64,000 nucleotides of DNA from Clostridia bacterium (GCA_017513525.1 JAFXFC010000048.1:1-64000), one strand, 5' to 3'. Shown: positions 31,535 through 40,922, counted from the first letter of the stretch. Translations and numbers: made by a program. The notes: generated by a model from the letters alone, not told the origin.

Positions 31535-32695
31535 TCAGAATGTTGAGTCCATATCCTGTTCTATCTGCTCAACAACTGTTTTCTTTGCTGTGGAATTTGA
31601 TATCTTGTCCATAAGCATGCTGTAGTAAAGCTCTTCATCAAAGGGGAGCTCAACTGTTTTATCAAGCCATGAGGAAAGGAATGCTGCATTTGAAATTGTA
31701 AGACCGTTTATGCCTTCTGCGCCTGCTGCAACAAGGGGTTCGCCTCTTAAAATGTGAGCGGCAAAGGCATTCATAACGCCTGAATGCTGTTCATTCTTGC
31801 CGTCTGTTTCAACAGTTATCCATTCACCCTCGATTTTACCGAAGCCCTTATCGGCATTCTTTGTATATTCGGAGGTTGCCATGTTGAGCTTGTACATCTT
31901 GATTTCATCATTTTCGCAGATGATCTTTGCCTTATCGAGTGTTATTTCAAGTCTGTTTGTACCCGGATAATCGCCTGTGGTGGTAATGAATGTGCCTGTA
32001 GCGCCGTTCGGATATTCAACATATATTGAAACATCGTCCTCAACTTCGATATCGTGCCATTTGCCTTCGTGGCAGATAGCCTTTACCTTTGTGGGCATAC
32101 CGCATATCCACTGCCAGAGGTCAAGCTGATGGGGGCACTGATTAAGCATAACGCCGCCGCCTTCGCCTTCCCATGTAGCTCTCCAGCCGCCTGAATTATA
32201 ATATGCCTGAGTGCGGTACCAGTCGGTGATTATCCAGCTTACTCTCTTGATTTCGCCGTATTCGCCGCTGTCAACAATTTCTTTTACCTTGCGGTAGATG
32301 CAGTTTGTTCTCTGATTGAACATGATAGCATATGTCTTATCGGAGCCTTCGGCTACCTTAATAAGCTCTCTGACCTGCTTTGTATAAACGCCTGCAGGCT
32401 TTTCACTCATTACATGAACACCTGCATTCAGTGCTTCAATGGCAATGGGGGGATGGTCATAGTGAGGGGTCGCAATAATAATAGCATCACAAAGACCGCT
32501 GTTTATAAGCTCAGTTGCTGTGTTGAAGCAAACTACATCGGGAAGCTTCTGCTTTGCATTTTCAAATCTTGAAGGATCAATATCAGCAACGCAGGTAATA
32601 TCAATTTCGGGCATTTTACCGGCAACGAAGTTGTTGATATGGCTTGAACCCATATTACCGATACCGATAATGCCAACTCTTACTTTATCTGACAT
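31535..32695 (-). CDS. Gfo/Idh/MocA-family oxidoreductase
   Basis: A 386-residue NAD(P)-dependent sugar dehydrogenase-type protein. The Rossmann motif GIGNMGSSH near the N-terminus and the conserved E-K-P (SEKPAG, about residue 97) define the family; the C-terminal alpha/beta domain includes GWRATWEGEGGGVMLNQCPHQLDLWQW. Substrates in this family range over inositols, glucose and N-acetyl sugars; none can be chosen here. AAAGGAG lies 9 bases before the ATG. A decayed copy of the repeat-element end lies just upstream and may have provided a promoter. Confidence 0.88.
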   Translation of the reverse strand: MSDKVRVGIIGIGNMGSSHINNFVAGKMPEIDITCVADIDPSRFENAKQKLPDVVCFNTATELINSGLCDAIIIATPHYDHPPIAIEALNAGVHVMSEKPAGVYTKQVRELIKVAEGSDKTYAIMFNQRTNCIYRKVKEIVDSGEYGEIKRVSWIITDWYRTQAYYNSGGWRATWEGEGGGVMLNQCPHQLDLWQWICGMPTKVKAICHEGKWHDIEVEDDVSIYVEYPNGATGTFITTTGDYPGTNRLEITLDKAKIICENDEIKMYKLNMATSEYTKNADKGFGKIEGEWITVETDGKNEQHSGVMNAFAAHILRGEPLVAAGAEGINGLTISNAAFLSSWLDKTVELPFDEELYYSMLMDKISNSTAKKTVVEQIEQDMDSTF

Positions 32696-32787
32696 CCGGA
32701 CAACTCCTTTATTTTATAATAATACAATTTGAAGTATAACATAAATGTTTTATTAAAATCAATAGTCTACTGAGAGAAAATTCACAA

Positions 32788-32927
32788 TTGAAAACACAAG
32801 AAACGGCTTCGCCGTGCGCTACGGCGACCGTTTTCGGCGAGGCCTCTCCGAGGAAAGCTTGCTTTCCGTTCGGAGGGACATAAAATCTTATTTCTTTATA
32901 GGAAGGAATTTCCTATAAAGAAATAAA
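32788..32927 (-). repeat. Inverted copy of the 7802-7935 hairpin module
   Basis: Read on the minus strand, this segment repeats the AT-rich hairpin, TATGTCCCTCCGAACGG, the GGAAAGC/GCTTTCC hairpin and the final GCGAAGCCGTTT stem of 7802-7935, with few differences. Beyond its end (32741-32787, minus strand) a decayed version of the promoter end is visible, with AATTGTGAATTTT and CTCAGT, pointing at the oxidoreductase gene. No palindrome array accompanies this copy. Intergenic 32696-32966 holds nothing else besides the terminator. Confidence 0.88.
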
Positions 32928-32958
32928 AACTCTTCGGGGACTTATGCCTCGAAGAGTT
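32921..32958 (-). terminator. Terminator after the alcohol dehydrogenase gene
   Basis: AACTCTTCG (32928-32936) pairs with CGAAGAGTT (32950-32958). On the minus strand the stem is followed by TTTTATTT, nine bases past the stop codon. Confidence 0.75.
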
Positions 32959-32966
32959 AATATGTG

Positions 32967-34175
32967 TTATGCCATGAGCTGTCTTATAACAGCTTCGCAG
33001 TCCATTTTGTCCATGATTTTCGGAACGGGATAAAGGGGATTTCCTTCCTTGAGTGCTCTTTCCACGATAACGGGAATATCTTCTTCCTTTATCTGATCGA
33101 ACTTTGAGGGAATACCCATTTTTTCGTTCATTGCTCTGATTTCGGCAATAAAGAGCTTTGCCTTCTGTTCCTTGTTCATGCCGAGAGTTTCAAGACCTGC
33201 AATATCAGCGAGCTTTGCGAGCTTCTTATATGCGGACTTTCCGTAATAATCAAGAACATAGGGGAGAATTACTGCATTTGCAAGTCCGTGAGGAATACCG
33301 TAGTGTCCGCCGAGGTTATGTGCTATTGCGTGAACATAACCGACATATGCTCTTGTGAAAGCAACACCTGCAAGGAAAGAAGCTTCAAGCATATTCATTC
33401 TTGCATCAAGATCCTGACCGTTTTCATAAGCTGTGTAAAGATTATCAAAGATCATCTTTGTAGCTTTTTCTGCAGCCTTCTTGGTGCCGGGAGTATTGCT
33501 CTTACCTATGTATGCTTCAACTGCATGAGTAAGTGCATCCATACCTGTGGTAGATGTGATGTGCTTGGGAAGTCCTACAGTAAGCTCAGGATCAAGAACA
33601 GCTATCTTGGGGATGAGCTTGTGGTCATTGATAGCATTCTTTTCGTGAGTTACGGGGTTTGAAACTACTGCAGCTATAGTGGTTTCTGAGCCTGTTCCTG
33701 CTGTTGTGGGAACTGCAAAGAGGGGAGGCAGCTTTTTGCCTACCTTGAGAAGACCTCTCATCTGAGGAACAGTCTTGTTGGGACGGGCAATTCTTGCGCC
33801 GCATGCCTTTGCACAGTCCATGGGTGAGCCGCCGCCGAAAGCAACGATACCGTTGCAGCCGTTTTCATGATAAAGCTCAACAGCATCTTCTATATTATTG
33901 ATAGTGGGGTTCGGCTGAACACCGTCAAAAATAACATAGCCTATACCTGCATTTTCGAGTTCTTCAATAAGACCGTTAAGAAGACCTAAGGACATCAGCA
34001 TTTTATCGGTTACGATAAGTACCTTTGAAACGCCCTTTTCTTTAATAACGGCAGGAAGCTTTTTTACGGAACCCGCGCCCTTGAGAAGCTCAGGCTTTGA
34101 CCAGTCAAGGACAGAAGAACCGACATAAAGCGCTTTCTGAAAAACTCTGCAATATGCATTGAAAAGTTTTGACAT
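32967..34175 (-). CDS. Iron-containing alcohol dehydrogenase
   Basis: A 402-residue group III dehydrogenase. The NAD-binding GGGSPMDCAKA and the metal-binding end AIAHNLGGHYGIPHGLANAVILP, with paired histidines, are clear. Such enzymes reduce aldehydes to alcohols or oxidise propanediol or butanol in fermentative anaerobes. The start is ATG 34175 because GGAGGA stands upstream; a TTG nine codons earlier has none. It is 65 bases after the zinc-ribbon gene. With mgsA and rhaD nearby, lactaldehyde or methylglyoxal products are possible substrates, which is inference. Confidence 0.92.
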   Translation of the reverse strand: MSKLFNAYCRVFQKALYVGSSVLDWSKPELLKGAGSVKKLPAVIKEKGVSKVLIVTDKMLMSLGLLNGLIEELENAGIGYVIFDGVQPNPTINNIEDAVELYHENGCNGIVAFGGGSPMDCAKACGARIARPNKTVPQMRGLLKVGKKLPPLFAVPTTAGTGSETTIAAVVSNPVTHEKNAINDHKLIPKIAVLDPELTVGLPKHITSTTGMDALTHAVEAYIGKSNTPGTKKAAEKATKMIFDNLYTAYENGQDLDARMNMLEASFLAGVAFTRAYVGYVHAIAHNLGGHYGIPHGLANAVILPYVLDYYGKSAYKKLAKLADIAGLETLGMNKEQKAKLFIAEIRAMNEKMGIPSKFDQIKEEDIPVIVERALKEGNPLYPVPKIMDKMDCEAVIRQLMA

Positions 34176-34240
34176 TATATCTTCCTCCATATTAATTTTC
34201 AACTATTATACAACTTTTTTTGCTTAATTGCAAGAAGCAA

Positions 34241-34993
34241 TCAGGATAATTTTCCCATAGCCTTTCTTTTTTCTCTGAATTCCCGTCTTTCCTTTCGTAT
34301 GCCCTTTTCGGCAAGAATACTGAGAGTCAGATTGACAGCGTAAAAAATGAATGCGACGAAAAGAGCAATTCCGAGAGAAGGCTCGGTTATAAAGTTTATA
34401 CCGCTTTCGGTGATTGCCGAAAAGGCTGATAAATATACAATGACTGCACCGATTGAGAAAATTATGCTTAAAACATTGCAGACGATATTACCGTTAGCAC
34501 CGAGACTGAAGCTTCTTATAACGAGCAGTAAAAAGCTTATTACCGCGCAAAGAAAAGCCAGAAGGAAAAAGACTGTTCCGAGAAGAAGCAGAAGTACGGG
34601 TGTGCCTATTACTTCGCCCGATAAAAGTGAAAGAGTAGATCCGATATCAATGCCGTTATTTACTACCCATAAAACAGCGGTAAGCACGCTTACATGGGCT
34701 TTGTCGGTGAGAAACGGCAGATTTACGGTGACATTGATAAAGGGGATAACAAGAAGCAGTAACGGAGTAAATGTGAGAATAAGCCTTGCAATGCGTACAC
34801 GAGAGCCGAAAAGATATGCTTTTACGAGTCTTACTCGTTCATTAAGCATTGCGAACGCTTTTTCTGAGCGTACTGCATCCTCCTCAAGTCTTTCTTCCCA
34901 GTTGAAATTCGGAATATTGACCTTACAGGAAGGGCATTCCGCCTTTATATGCCAGGGCTTGAGGTCAAATGAACAATTCGGGCATTTTGCCAA
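34241..34993 (-). CDS. Zinc-ribbon multi-pass membrane protein
   Basis: A 250-residue protein. The N-terminus has a zinc ribbon, CPNC and CPSC about 17 residues apart, then a charged helix (EERLEEDAVRSEKAF) and four or five hydrophobic helices. TTG 34993 is preferred (AAAGGA about 9 bases upstream), which makes the protein begin MAKCPNCSF, parallel to MAEYCPKCNY of the gene at 63673; the two align through the first membrane helix and are paralogues. Function unknown. It starts just after the GH51 stop. Confidence 0.75.
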   Translation of the reverse strand: MAKCPNCSFDLKPWHIKAECPSCKVNIPNFNWEERLEEDAVRSEKAFAMLNERVRLVKAYLFGSRVRIARLILTFTPLLLLVIPFINVTVNLPFLTDKAHVSVLTAVLWVVNNGIDIGSTLSLLSGEVIGTPVLLLLLGTVFFLLAFLCAVISFLLLVIRSFSLGANGNIVCNVLSIIFSIGAVIVYLSAFSAITESGINFITEPSLGIALFVAFIFYAVNLTLSILAEKGIRKERREFREKRKAMGKLS

Positions 34994-34998
34994 GAATA

Positions 34999-36501
34999 TC
35001 AATCCTTTCTTTTGACGAGTCTTATCATGTTCCAGGACATAGGCTTAAGCTCACAGCGAAGCATTTTTCCGTCAAGCTCGGGAAGCTCTTTTGAAACGGG
35101 TTTAACTTTTTCACAGTCCTTTGTATTTATATCTTCAGCATCGCAGTCCTGAAGAGCTATGTTTTCAACAGGAACGAAGCCTTCAAAATCGCAAAGCTTG
35201 GTTTCAAGTGTTATGCTGTCTTTTATGTCACGGTTAACTGCAAAAATTACAAGCTCTTCACCGTCTTCCGAAATAACTGCCGAAGTATCGACATCGGGTA
35301 CATCGCTGTACCAACGGGTATCATATTTTGAAGTTTCGGTAATTCCCTGAAGAGCATAGCCTCTTGCATATTTTGAAGCATAGTAGAAGGGATAGAAAAT
35401 AGTCTGCTTCCATGCTTTTCCGCCGTCTTCGGTCATTATGGGAGCTATAACATTTACAAGCTGTGCAAGACAGGCTATTTTTACTCTGTCGCTGTGTCTT
35501 AAAATGGAGTTGAGCATTGTTCCCACAACAAGTGCATCGGCAAAATTATAAACATCTTCAAGAATATGGGGAGCTTTTGACCATTTTTCAAACTTTGTGC
35601 CGTTAGAATGATACCATACATTCCATTCATCAAAGGAGATATCAATTCTTTTCTTTGTGTGACGCTTGCCCTGAACATAGTCAAGGGCTGCAATTACGCT
35701 TTCAATAAAGGAGTCTGTTTCAACACCCTTTGCGAGGAAGTTTTCGAGGTATTCGTCAGCATTGCTGTGATACTGGTGCATTGAAACATAATCGACCGTA
35801 TCGTATGCTATATCAAGAGCGGTGGTCTCCCATTCGCCGAAGGTCTTCATATGCCAGCCTGAGCTTCCGCAAAGAACTGTTTCAATGGAGGGATCAACCC
35901 ATTTCATGAGCTTTGATGCTTCATATGCGGTTCTGCCGTATTCGACTGCGGTCTTACTGCCCATTTGCCACGGTCCGTCCATTTCGTTTCCGAGACACCA
36001 GAGCTTTACATCATAGGGAAGAGCACTTGCGTACTTTTTACGAAGGTCACTGAGATATGTACCGCCCGCGTGATTGCAGTATTCAACAAGCTGTCTTGCT
36101 TCATCGGGACCTCTTGTTCCGAGGTTTACAGCCATCATGGGAGAGGTTCCTGCTTTTTTGCACCACTTCATGAATTCATCAGTGCCGAATTCGTTTGTTT
36201 CGAGTGTGCCCCATGCAAGCTCCAATCTTTTGGGTCTGTTTTCTTTCGGTCCTATGCCGTCTTCCCAGTTATAGCCCGAAACAAAATTTCCTCCGGGGTA
36301 ACGCACGATAGGAACCTGAAGCTCGGTGATAAGCTCCAAAACATCCTCTCTGAAGCCGTTTTCATCAGAAGACGGGTGTCCGGGCTCATATATTCCGCCG
36401 TAAACACAACGGCCGAGATGCTCTACGAAAGAGCCGTACACTCTTTTGTCGATTTTTCCGATTTTATAATCAGAAGCAAGGGTAAGCTTTGCAAATTTCA
36501 T
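34999..36501 (-). CDS. abfA: GH51 alpha-N-arabinofuranosidase
   Basis: A 500-residue cytoplasmic enzyme releasing alpha-L-arabinofuranose from arabinan or arabinoxylan fragments. The acid/base Glu173 is in WCLGNEMDGPW and the nucleophile Glu292 in ISFDEWNVWY; VRYPGGNFVSGYNWEDGIGP is the family signature. Length is normal. AAAGGAG lies before the ATG. It is 11 bases behind an LCP-family gene, an unusual partner, and is followed by the zinc-ribbon protein. Confidence 0.95.
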   Translation of the reverse strand: MKFAKLTLASDYKIGKIDKRVYGSFVEHLGRCVYGGIYEPGHPSSDENGFREDVLELITELQVPIVRYPGGNFVSGYNWEDGIGPKENRPKRLELAWGTLETNEFGTDEFMKWCKKAGTSPMMAVNLGTRGPDEARQLVEYCNHAGGTYLSDLRKKYASALPYDVKLWCLGNEMDGPWQMGSKTAVEYGRTAYEASKLMKWVDPSIETVLCGSSGWHMKTFGEWETTALDIAYDTVDYVSMHQYHSNADEYLENFLAKGVETDSFIESVIAALDYVQGKRHTKKRIDISFDEWNVWYHSNGTKFEKWSKAPHILEDVYNFADALVVGTMLNSILRHSDRVKIACLAQLVNVIAPIMTEDGGKAWKQTIFYPFYYASKYARGYALQGITETSKYDTRWYSDVPDVDTSAVISEDGEELVIFAVNRDIKDSITLETKLCDFEGFVPVENIALQDCDAEDINTKDCEKVKPVSKELPELDGKMLRCELKPMSWNMIRLVKRKD

Positions 36502-36512
36502 AATTATCTCCT

Positions 36513-37646
36513 TTATTTATATAAAAACTCGTTGAGCTTTTCTTTATTTTCATCAAAATCCAGAACCAAAACAGACTGATAGTTTTTGGTATCATTATAC
36601 CATGTGCCGTCTGCAGGGATAGTCTGCTGTTCAATATCTTTCATAATGCACGAAGCCATTTTAAGTGCAAGTGACACAAACTCGCTTTTGTCTATACTGC
36701 ATTCGATAGTTCCCGCTATGTCCTTTGCAGTGTTGATAAGAGTTACGGGATTAGCCCTTATCAGCTTTTTGAGAACGAGGGAAAGAACCTCTCTTTGTCT
36801 GCCTGTTCTGTAAAAATCGTCCTGTCCTTTTCTTATTCTGCAATAAGCTAAAGCCTCAGTACCGTTAACATCAATATTTTCACCGGGTTCAATAAAAATA
36901 CCTTCTCTTTTGAGAGCCGAAACCTCTGTTTCGTCGATTTCGGGAATTGTAACGCCGCCTACGGCATCTATTATCTTGATGAACATATCATAGCCGACCT
37001 TGGCATAGTCGTCTATTCTGACACCGAAATTGTATTCTATTGTGTCGCATACAAGCTGAGGTCCGCCGTATACACACGAAGCATTGAGCTTTGCATAACC
37101 GGAACCCGGAATATAAACATATGAATCTCTTAAAAAAGAAGTCAGCTTCAGCTGATTATGTTTTGTATCAACGGAAAGAAGTATCATGGCATCTGAACGG
37201 GAAGAAGCTTCCGTATCAAGTGTATCAATGCCCATTAAAAGTATATTATAGACCCTGTCCGAATGAAGAAGCGAGCTGCTTTCGGTATAAATATTTTCAC
37301 CGAATTCCTGAACGGAATAATCCTTGAGAATATATGCTGCTGCGGCAGAGATGCCTATGCCGAGAACTATGATCAATGTAAGAAAACAGCAGATGACAGA
37401 ACGCAGAATCAATTTGTTTTTTGTGTTTGAAGCTTTTGCCTTTGCCTTTTCTTTGTCTGCCTGTTTTTTTGTTTTTACCGGGGCAGAGCCTTTAATTACC
37501 TTATTGTCTTTTCTGATATTGCCGAAAGAATATTCGCCCGGCTCGGAGCTCAGCTGCTCGGGATTTATTTTTTCGGTAAAGCCTGCGTTATGTGAAGATT
37601 TTGTTTTTTTGTTTTTGTTTTTGTTGAAATAAATATCTTCTGCCAT
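36513..37646 (-). CDS. LytR-CpsA-Psr (LCP) family protein
   Basis: A 377-residue membrane-anchored enzyme attaching anionic glycopolymers to peptidoglycan. A cytoplasmic Lys-rich region of about 80 residues precedes one membrane helix (about 82-110). The LCP core shows NILLMGIDTLDTEASSRSDAMILLSVD, LRDSYVYIPG, KLNASCVYGGPQLVCDTIEYNFG and YCRIRKGQDDFYRTGRQR, with the Arg and Asp residues that bind polyprenyl phosphate. GGTGAT precedes the ATG. Its promoter lies at 37700-37728. The abfA gene follows after 11 bases. Confidence 0.92.
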   Translation of the reverse strand: MAEDIYFNKNKNKKTKSSHNAGFTEKINPEQLSSEPGEYSFGNIRKDNKVIKGSAPVKTKKQADKEKAKAKASNTKNKLILRSVICCFLTLIIVLGIGISAAAAYILKDYSVQEFGENIYTESSSLLHSDRVYNILLMGIDTLDTEASSRSDAMILLSVDTKHNQLKLTSFLRDSYVYIPGSGYAKLNASCVYGGPQLVCDTIEYNFGVRIDDYAKVGYDMFIKIIDAVGGVTIPEIDETEVSALKREGIFIEPGENIDVNGTEALAYCRIRKGQDDFYRTGRQREVLSLVLKKLIRANPVTLINTAKDIAGTIECSIDKSEFVSLALKMASCIMKDIEQQTIPADGTWYNDTKNYQSVLVLDFDENKEKLNEFLYK

Positions 37647-37699
37647 TATATCACCCTTTTTTCTGAATTTGTTTTTTTGTTGGCAGACTAACTAAATAT

Positions 37700-37728
37700 A
37701 TTTTAGCTTGTCATTATAAAATTTACAA
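37700..37728 (-). promoter_or_regulatory. Promoter of the LCP-abfA unit
   Basis: On the minus strand, TTGTAA (37728-37723), a 17-base spacer and TAAAAT (37705-37700), about 54 bases before the LCP start. Confidence 0.6.
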
Positions 37729-37797
37729 TATTTTTTTTGAATTTAACTTAATTTTTTATGGAATGTCATATAATGCGGATAATTATTCAAAAAAAAC

Positions 37798-37826
37798 TTG
37801 AAAATCGCATTTAAGTCTTATATAAT
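37798..37826 (+). promoter_or_regulatory. Promoter of the pyrophosphatase-like/NUDIX gene
   Basis: TTGAAA (37798-37803), 17 bases, TATAAT (37821-37826), 32 bases before the ATG. Confidence 0.7.
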
Positions 37827-37858
37827 GATGTAAATTAGTTGTTTTGCGGAGTTTTATA

Positions 37859-38590
37859 ATGTTAGGAAAAATGGTTAGGGTTAAAGTGACAAAGCCCTGT
37901 AATTACTATGAACTCCGTACCGGTGTAAGATATATTATAAATTATGGAATAGCTGAGGTGCAAAGTGAAAAGCGAAACTTTGTGCTCGGTGCGTATATTC
38001 TCGGTGTAAATCACCCGGTACGTGTTTTTGAAGGTAAAATAATTGCAGTTTTGCGCTACAATAACAGCAAAAGATCCGTGCTTGTTGTTGCTCCCAAGAA
38101 TATGAAAAGGATTGATTATGAAATAAGGGATGTTCTTGAGTTCAATGAGCCGAGAGATTCATATACACTCGAATGCTTATATGAGCATTCCTGCGGTGCC
38201 GTTGTGTTCCGCCGTATTAATGAAGAATACAGATTTCTTCTTATAAAAAACAGACGAAGCAATCATTGGGGATTCCCCAAGGGACACATGGAAAAAGGTG
38301 AAACCAGAGAAGAAACGGCAATCCGTGAGGTTCTTGAAGAAACAGGACTGCATATAGATATATTGGAAGGCTTCTGCAAGGATTCTCAATACCGGATAGG
38401 CTCGAAAATAGAAAAGCGTGTCGAGGTGTTTTTAGCATCGACCAAGGATACGCAGACTATCATTCAGAAAGAGGAAATAGAAGATTACTTGTGGCTTCGT
38501 TATCCCGAAGCACTTGATATGCTCAAGTTTGAAAATGACAAGGAAATTCTTATTGCCGTACGAGAATATATGTCAGCACATGCCATCTGA
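37859..38590 (+). CDS. Pyrophosphatase-like domain fused to a NUDIX hydrolase
   Basis: A 243-residue two-domain protein. Residues about 5-95 resemble the inorganic-pyrophosphatase-like domain (NYGIAEVQ, GAYILGVNHPVRVFEGKIIAVL, VLVVAPKN). Residues about 110-235 are a NUDIX domain with GFPKGHMEKGETREETAIRE and EETGL, a complete Nudix box. The Nudix part resembles bis(5'-nucleosyl)-tetraphosphatase-type enzymes. The start is ATG 37859 with GCGGAG 8 bases before; an upstream in-frame codon is less likely. The N-terminal half lacks the full acidic set of true pyrophosphatases as far as I can see, so it may bind rather than cleave. Confidence 0.8.
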   Translation: MLGKMVRVKVTKPCNYYELRTGVRYIINYGIAEVQSEKRNFVLGAYILGVNHPVRVFEGKIIAVLRYNNSKRSVLVVAPKNMKRIDYEIRDVLEFNEPRDSYTLECLYEHSCGAVVFRRINEEYRFLLIKNRRSNHWGFPKGHMEKGETREETAIREVLEETGLHIDILEGFCKDSQYRIGSKIEKRVEVFLASTKDTQTIIQKEEIEDYLWLRYPEALDMLKFENDKEILIAVREYMSAHAI

Positions 38591-38613
38591 AAGAAAAGTA
38601 AGGAGTTATTCAC

Positions 38614-39117
38614 ATGACCGAACAGTTGACACAGTGGTTTGCGGGACTTTTCAGTGATTCCGTAAGTCATGAAATTATTATTTTTCTTACCTCTCTTTTT
38701 CCCATACTTGAATGCAGAGGCGGAATGATACTTGCAAAGATATTTGAGATTAATTTTTTCAAAGCCTTTGCAATCTGTTATATCGGTAATATGATTCCGA
38801 TGCCGTTTATAATTCTCTTTATAAAGCAGATATTCAAGTTCATGAAAAAGCATAATATACTTGTCGGCTTTATAGAAAAGCTTGAGGGTAAAACCGCAAA
38901 GAATGCTGATAAGGTGCTGAAGTATAAGCAGTGGGGGCTTCTTGCGTTTATTGCAATACCGCTTCCCGGTACGGGCGGCTGGACCGGTTCTCTTTTTGCG
39001 GCACTTCTCGGTATTGATTTTAAGAAGGCTTTACCTATAGTTGCTCTCGGCGTATTTATTGCTGACCTTATAATGTCTGTTGTTACATACGGCGCGGGTG
39101 CTATATTTAATTTCTGA
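38614..39117 (+). CDS. Small multidrug-export-type membrane protein (COG2426)
   Basis: A 167-residue protein with about four hydrophobic segments. LFPILECRGGMILA corresponds to the conserved P-x-x-E-x-R-G-x-I motif, and FIAIPLPGTGGWTGSLFAALLG to the second signature, of the Sm_multidrug_ex family. Transport function in this family is poorly proven. AAGGAG precedes the ATG; 24 bases after the NUDIX gene. Confidence 0.8.
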   Translation: MTEQLTQWFAGLFSDSVSHEIIIFLTSLFPILECRGGMILAKIFEINFFKAFAICYIGNMIPMPFIILFIKQIFKFMKKHNILVGFIEKLEGKTAKNADKVLKYKQWGLLAFIAIPLPGTGGWTGSLFAALLGIDFKKALPIVALGVFIADLIMSVVTYGAGAIFNF

Positions 39118-39165
39118 ACTTTATTTTAGAAAGGCAGGAAACTCCGTTTTTACGGTGGAAGTTTT

Positions 39166-39558
39166 ATGATAAATATTATAAAAGAGAAAGGCGAAAATCT
39201 TGCATTTTTTATATTAACGCTCGTAAACGGTATTTTTTACGGTGTTTGGTTTTTGGCGTATATTATCTGTTCCGTGCTGAGATATCAGGCATTTAATACG
39301 GCACAGACTAATATGATGATAAGCGGATTTACCAATTTTACGGTTGAGGTAACATCACCGTTTTTCGCTGTTCTTAAATTTGCAGTCTTGCTTCTGCCCG
39401 TGATACTTGCGGTGTGGACTGTCATGATGTTTATTATTGATCATAAAGGAAAAAAGCTTTGCGACAAATGGCTCGTAATTGCTGTTTTTGCCGTTGATTT
39501 TCTTTGTGCGCTTATAGCTTCAGCGGATATTATCTCGCTTCACATGATATTTGTGTGA
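39166..39558 (+). CDS. Hypothetical small membrane protein
   Basis: A 130-residue protein with three, perhaps four, hydrophobic segments (about 14-36, 65-90 and 100-125) and a Lys-rich loop HKGKKLCDKW. I do not recognise a family. GGTGGAAG before the ATG is a reasonable ribosome site. It lies between the COG2426 protein and tyrS. Confidence 0.55.
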   Translation: MINIIKEKGENLAFFILTLVNGIFYGVWFLAYIICSVLRYQAFNTAQTNMMISGFTNFTVEVTSPFFAVLKFAVLLLPVILAVWTVMMFIIDHKGKKLCDKWLVIAVFAVDFLCALIASADIISLHMIFV

Positions 39559-39599
39559 TTGCTGAGGAAAAAACATATATGCTGTGAGCTCCCGTGAAA

Positions 39600-39665
39600 G
39601 CTTCGGCAGTTTGATTATCTGAAAGCGTTTCACCGTTTTTTCGGCGAAGCCGCTTTCTTGTTTCG
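39600..39665 (+). repeat. Remnant of the hairpin-module end before tyrS
   Basis: GAAAGCG and CGCTTTC form a stem (about 39620-39655), and TTCGGCGAAGCCG-TTTCTTGT repeats the final stem of the 7802-7935 module. Only this terminal piece is present. It again lies directly upstream of a gene start. No T-box is visible in the 131-base leader. Confidence 0.5.
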
Positions 39666-39689
39666 TATTATACAAAGGATGGTATTTTT

Positions 39690-40907
39690 ATGCAGATTTA
39701 TGAAGAACTTAAAGCCAGAGGCTTAATAGCTCAGGTTACTAACGAAGAAGAAGTCAGAGAGCTTGTCAATAACGGCAAGGCTGTATTTTATATCGGATTT
39801 GATCCCACTGCAGATTCACTTCATGTAGGTCATTTTATGGCTCTTTGTCTTATGAAGCGTCTTCAGATGGCAGGCAATAAGCCTATTGCTCTTATAGGCG
39901 GCGGAACGGCTCACATCGGCGACCCCTCAGGCAGAACCGATATGCGTTCAATGATGACAACCGAAACTATCAATCACAACTGTGAATGCTTCAAAAAACA
40001 GATGGAGCGTTTTATTGAATTCGGTGAAGATAAGGCTATAATGGTCAATAATGCCGATTGGCTTTTAGATCTTAATTATGTTGAGCTTTTAAGAGAGGTA
40101 GGCGCTTGCTTCTCTGTTAATAATATGCTCAGAGCAGAGTGTTATAAGCAGAGAATGGAAAAGGGGCTTTCTTTCCTTGAATTTAATTACATGATAATGC
40201 AAAGCTACGACTTCCTTGAATTATACCGCCGTTTCGGCTGTAATCTTCAGTTCGGCGGTGACGATCAGTGGTCAAATATGCTCGGCGGCAGAGAGCTTAT
40301 CAGAAGAAAGCTTGATAAAGAATCTCATGCCATGACTATTACTCTTCTTCTTAATTCCGAAGGAAAGAAAATGGGTAAGACCGTAGGCGGTGCCGTATGG
40401 CTTGATCCCAATAAGACATCTCCTTATGATTTCTATCAGTATTGGAGAAATGTAGGCGATGCAGATGTTCTTAAGTGCATCCGTATGCTTACCTTCCTTC
40501 CTCTTGAAGAAATTGATAAAATGGACTCATGGGAGGGTGCACAGCTTAATACTGCCAAGGAAATTCTCGCATTTGAGCTTACAAAGCTCGTTCACGGTGA
40601 AGAAGAAGCAAATAAGGCACAATCTGCCGCAAGGGCTCTTTTCAGTGACGGCGGCAGTGATGCTCCCGAGGCTCCCGTTTCGGATGAAGATTTTACAGAC
40701 GGAGCTATTGATATTCTTACAATGCTTGTAAAATCGGGTCTTGTAGCCTCACGCTCGGAAGCGAGAAGAGCAGTTGAGCAGGGCGGCGTTACCGTTGATA
40801 ATGAAAAAGTTACCGATATTAAAAAAGCTTTCACAAAGGACGATATCGGTGAAGGAATTCTTCTTAAAAGAGGCAAGAAAAACTTTAAGAAGATTGTTGT
40901 AGAATAA
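39690..40907 (+). CDS. tyrS: Tyrosine--tRNA ligase
   Basis: A 405-residue class I synthetase. The HIGH-type motif is DSLHVGHFM, the KMSKS motif reads KMGKT, and [26 protein letters not shown] segments contact tyrosine. A C-terminal S4 RNA-binding domain (about 340-405) includes [34 protein letters not shown] precedes the ATG. A strong terminator follows. Confidence 0.97.
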   Translation: MQIYEELKARGLIAQVTNEEEVRELVNNGKAVFYIGFDPTADSLHVGHFMALCLMKRLQMAGNKPIALIGGGTAHIGDPSGRTDMRSMMTTETINHNCECFKKQMERFIEFGEDKAIMVNNADWLLDLNYVELLREVGACFSVNNMLRAECYKQRMEKGLSFLEFNYMIMQSYDFLELYRRFGCNLQFGGDDQWSNMLGGRELIRRKLDKESHAMTITLLLNSEGKKMGKTVGGAVWLDPNKTSPYDFYQYWRNVGDADVLKCIRMLTFLPLEEIDKMDSWEGAQLNTAKEILAFELTKLVHGEEEANKAQSAARALFSDGGSDAPEAPVSDEDFTDGAIDILTMLVKSGLVASRSEARRAVEQGGVTVDNEKVTDIKKAFTKDDIGEGILLKRGKKNFKKIVVE

Positions 40908-40922
40908 AATAATGATAAAAGC

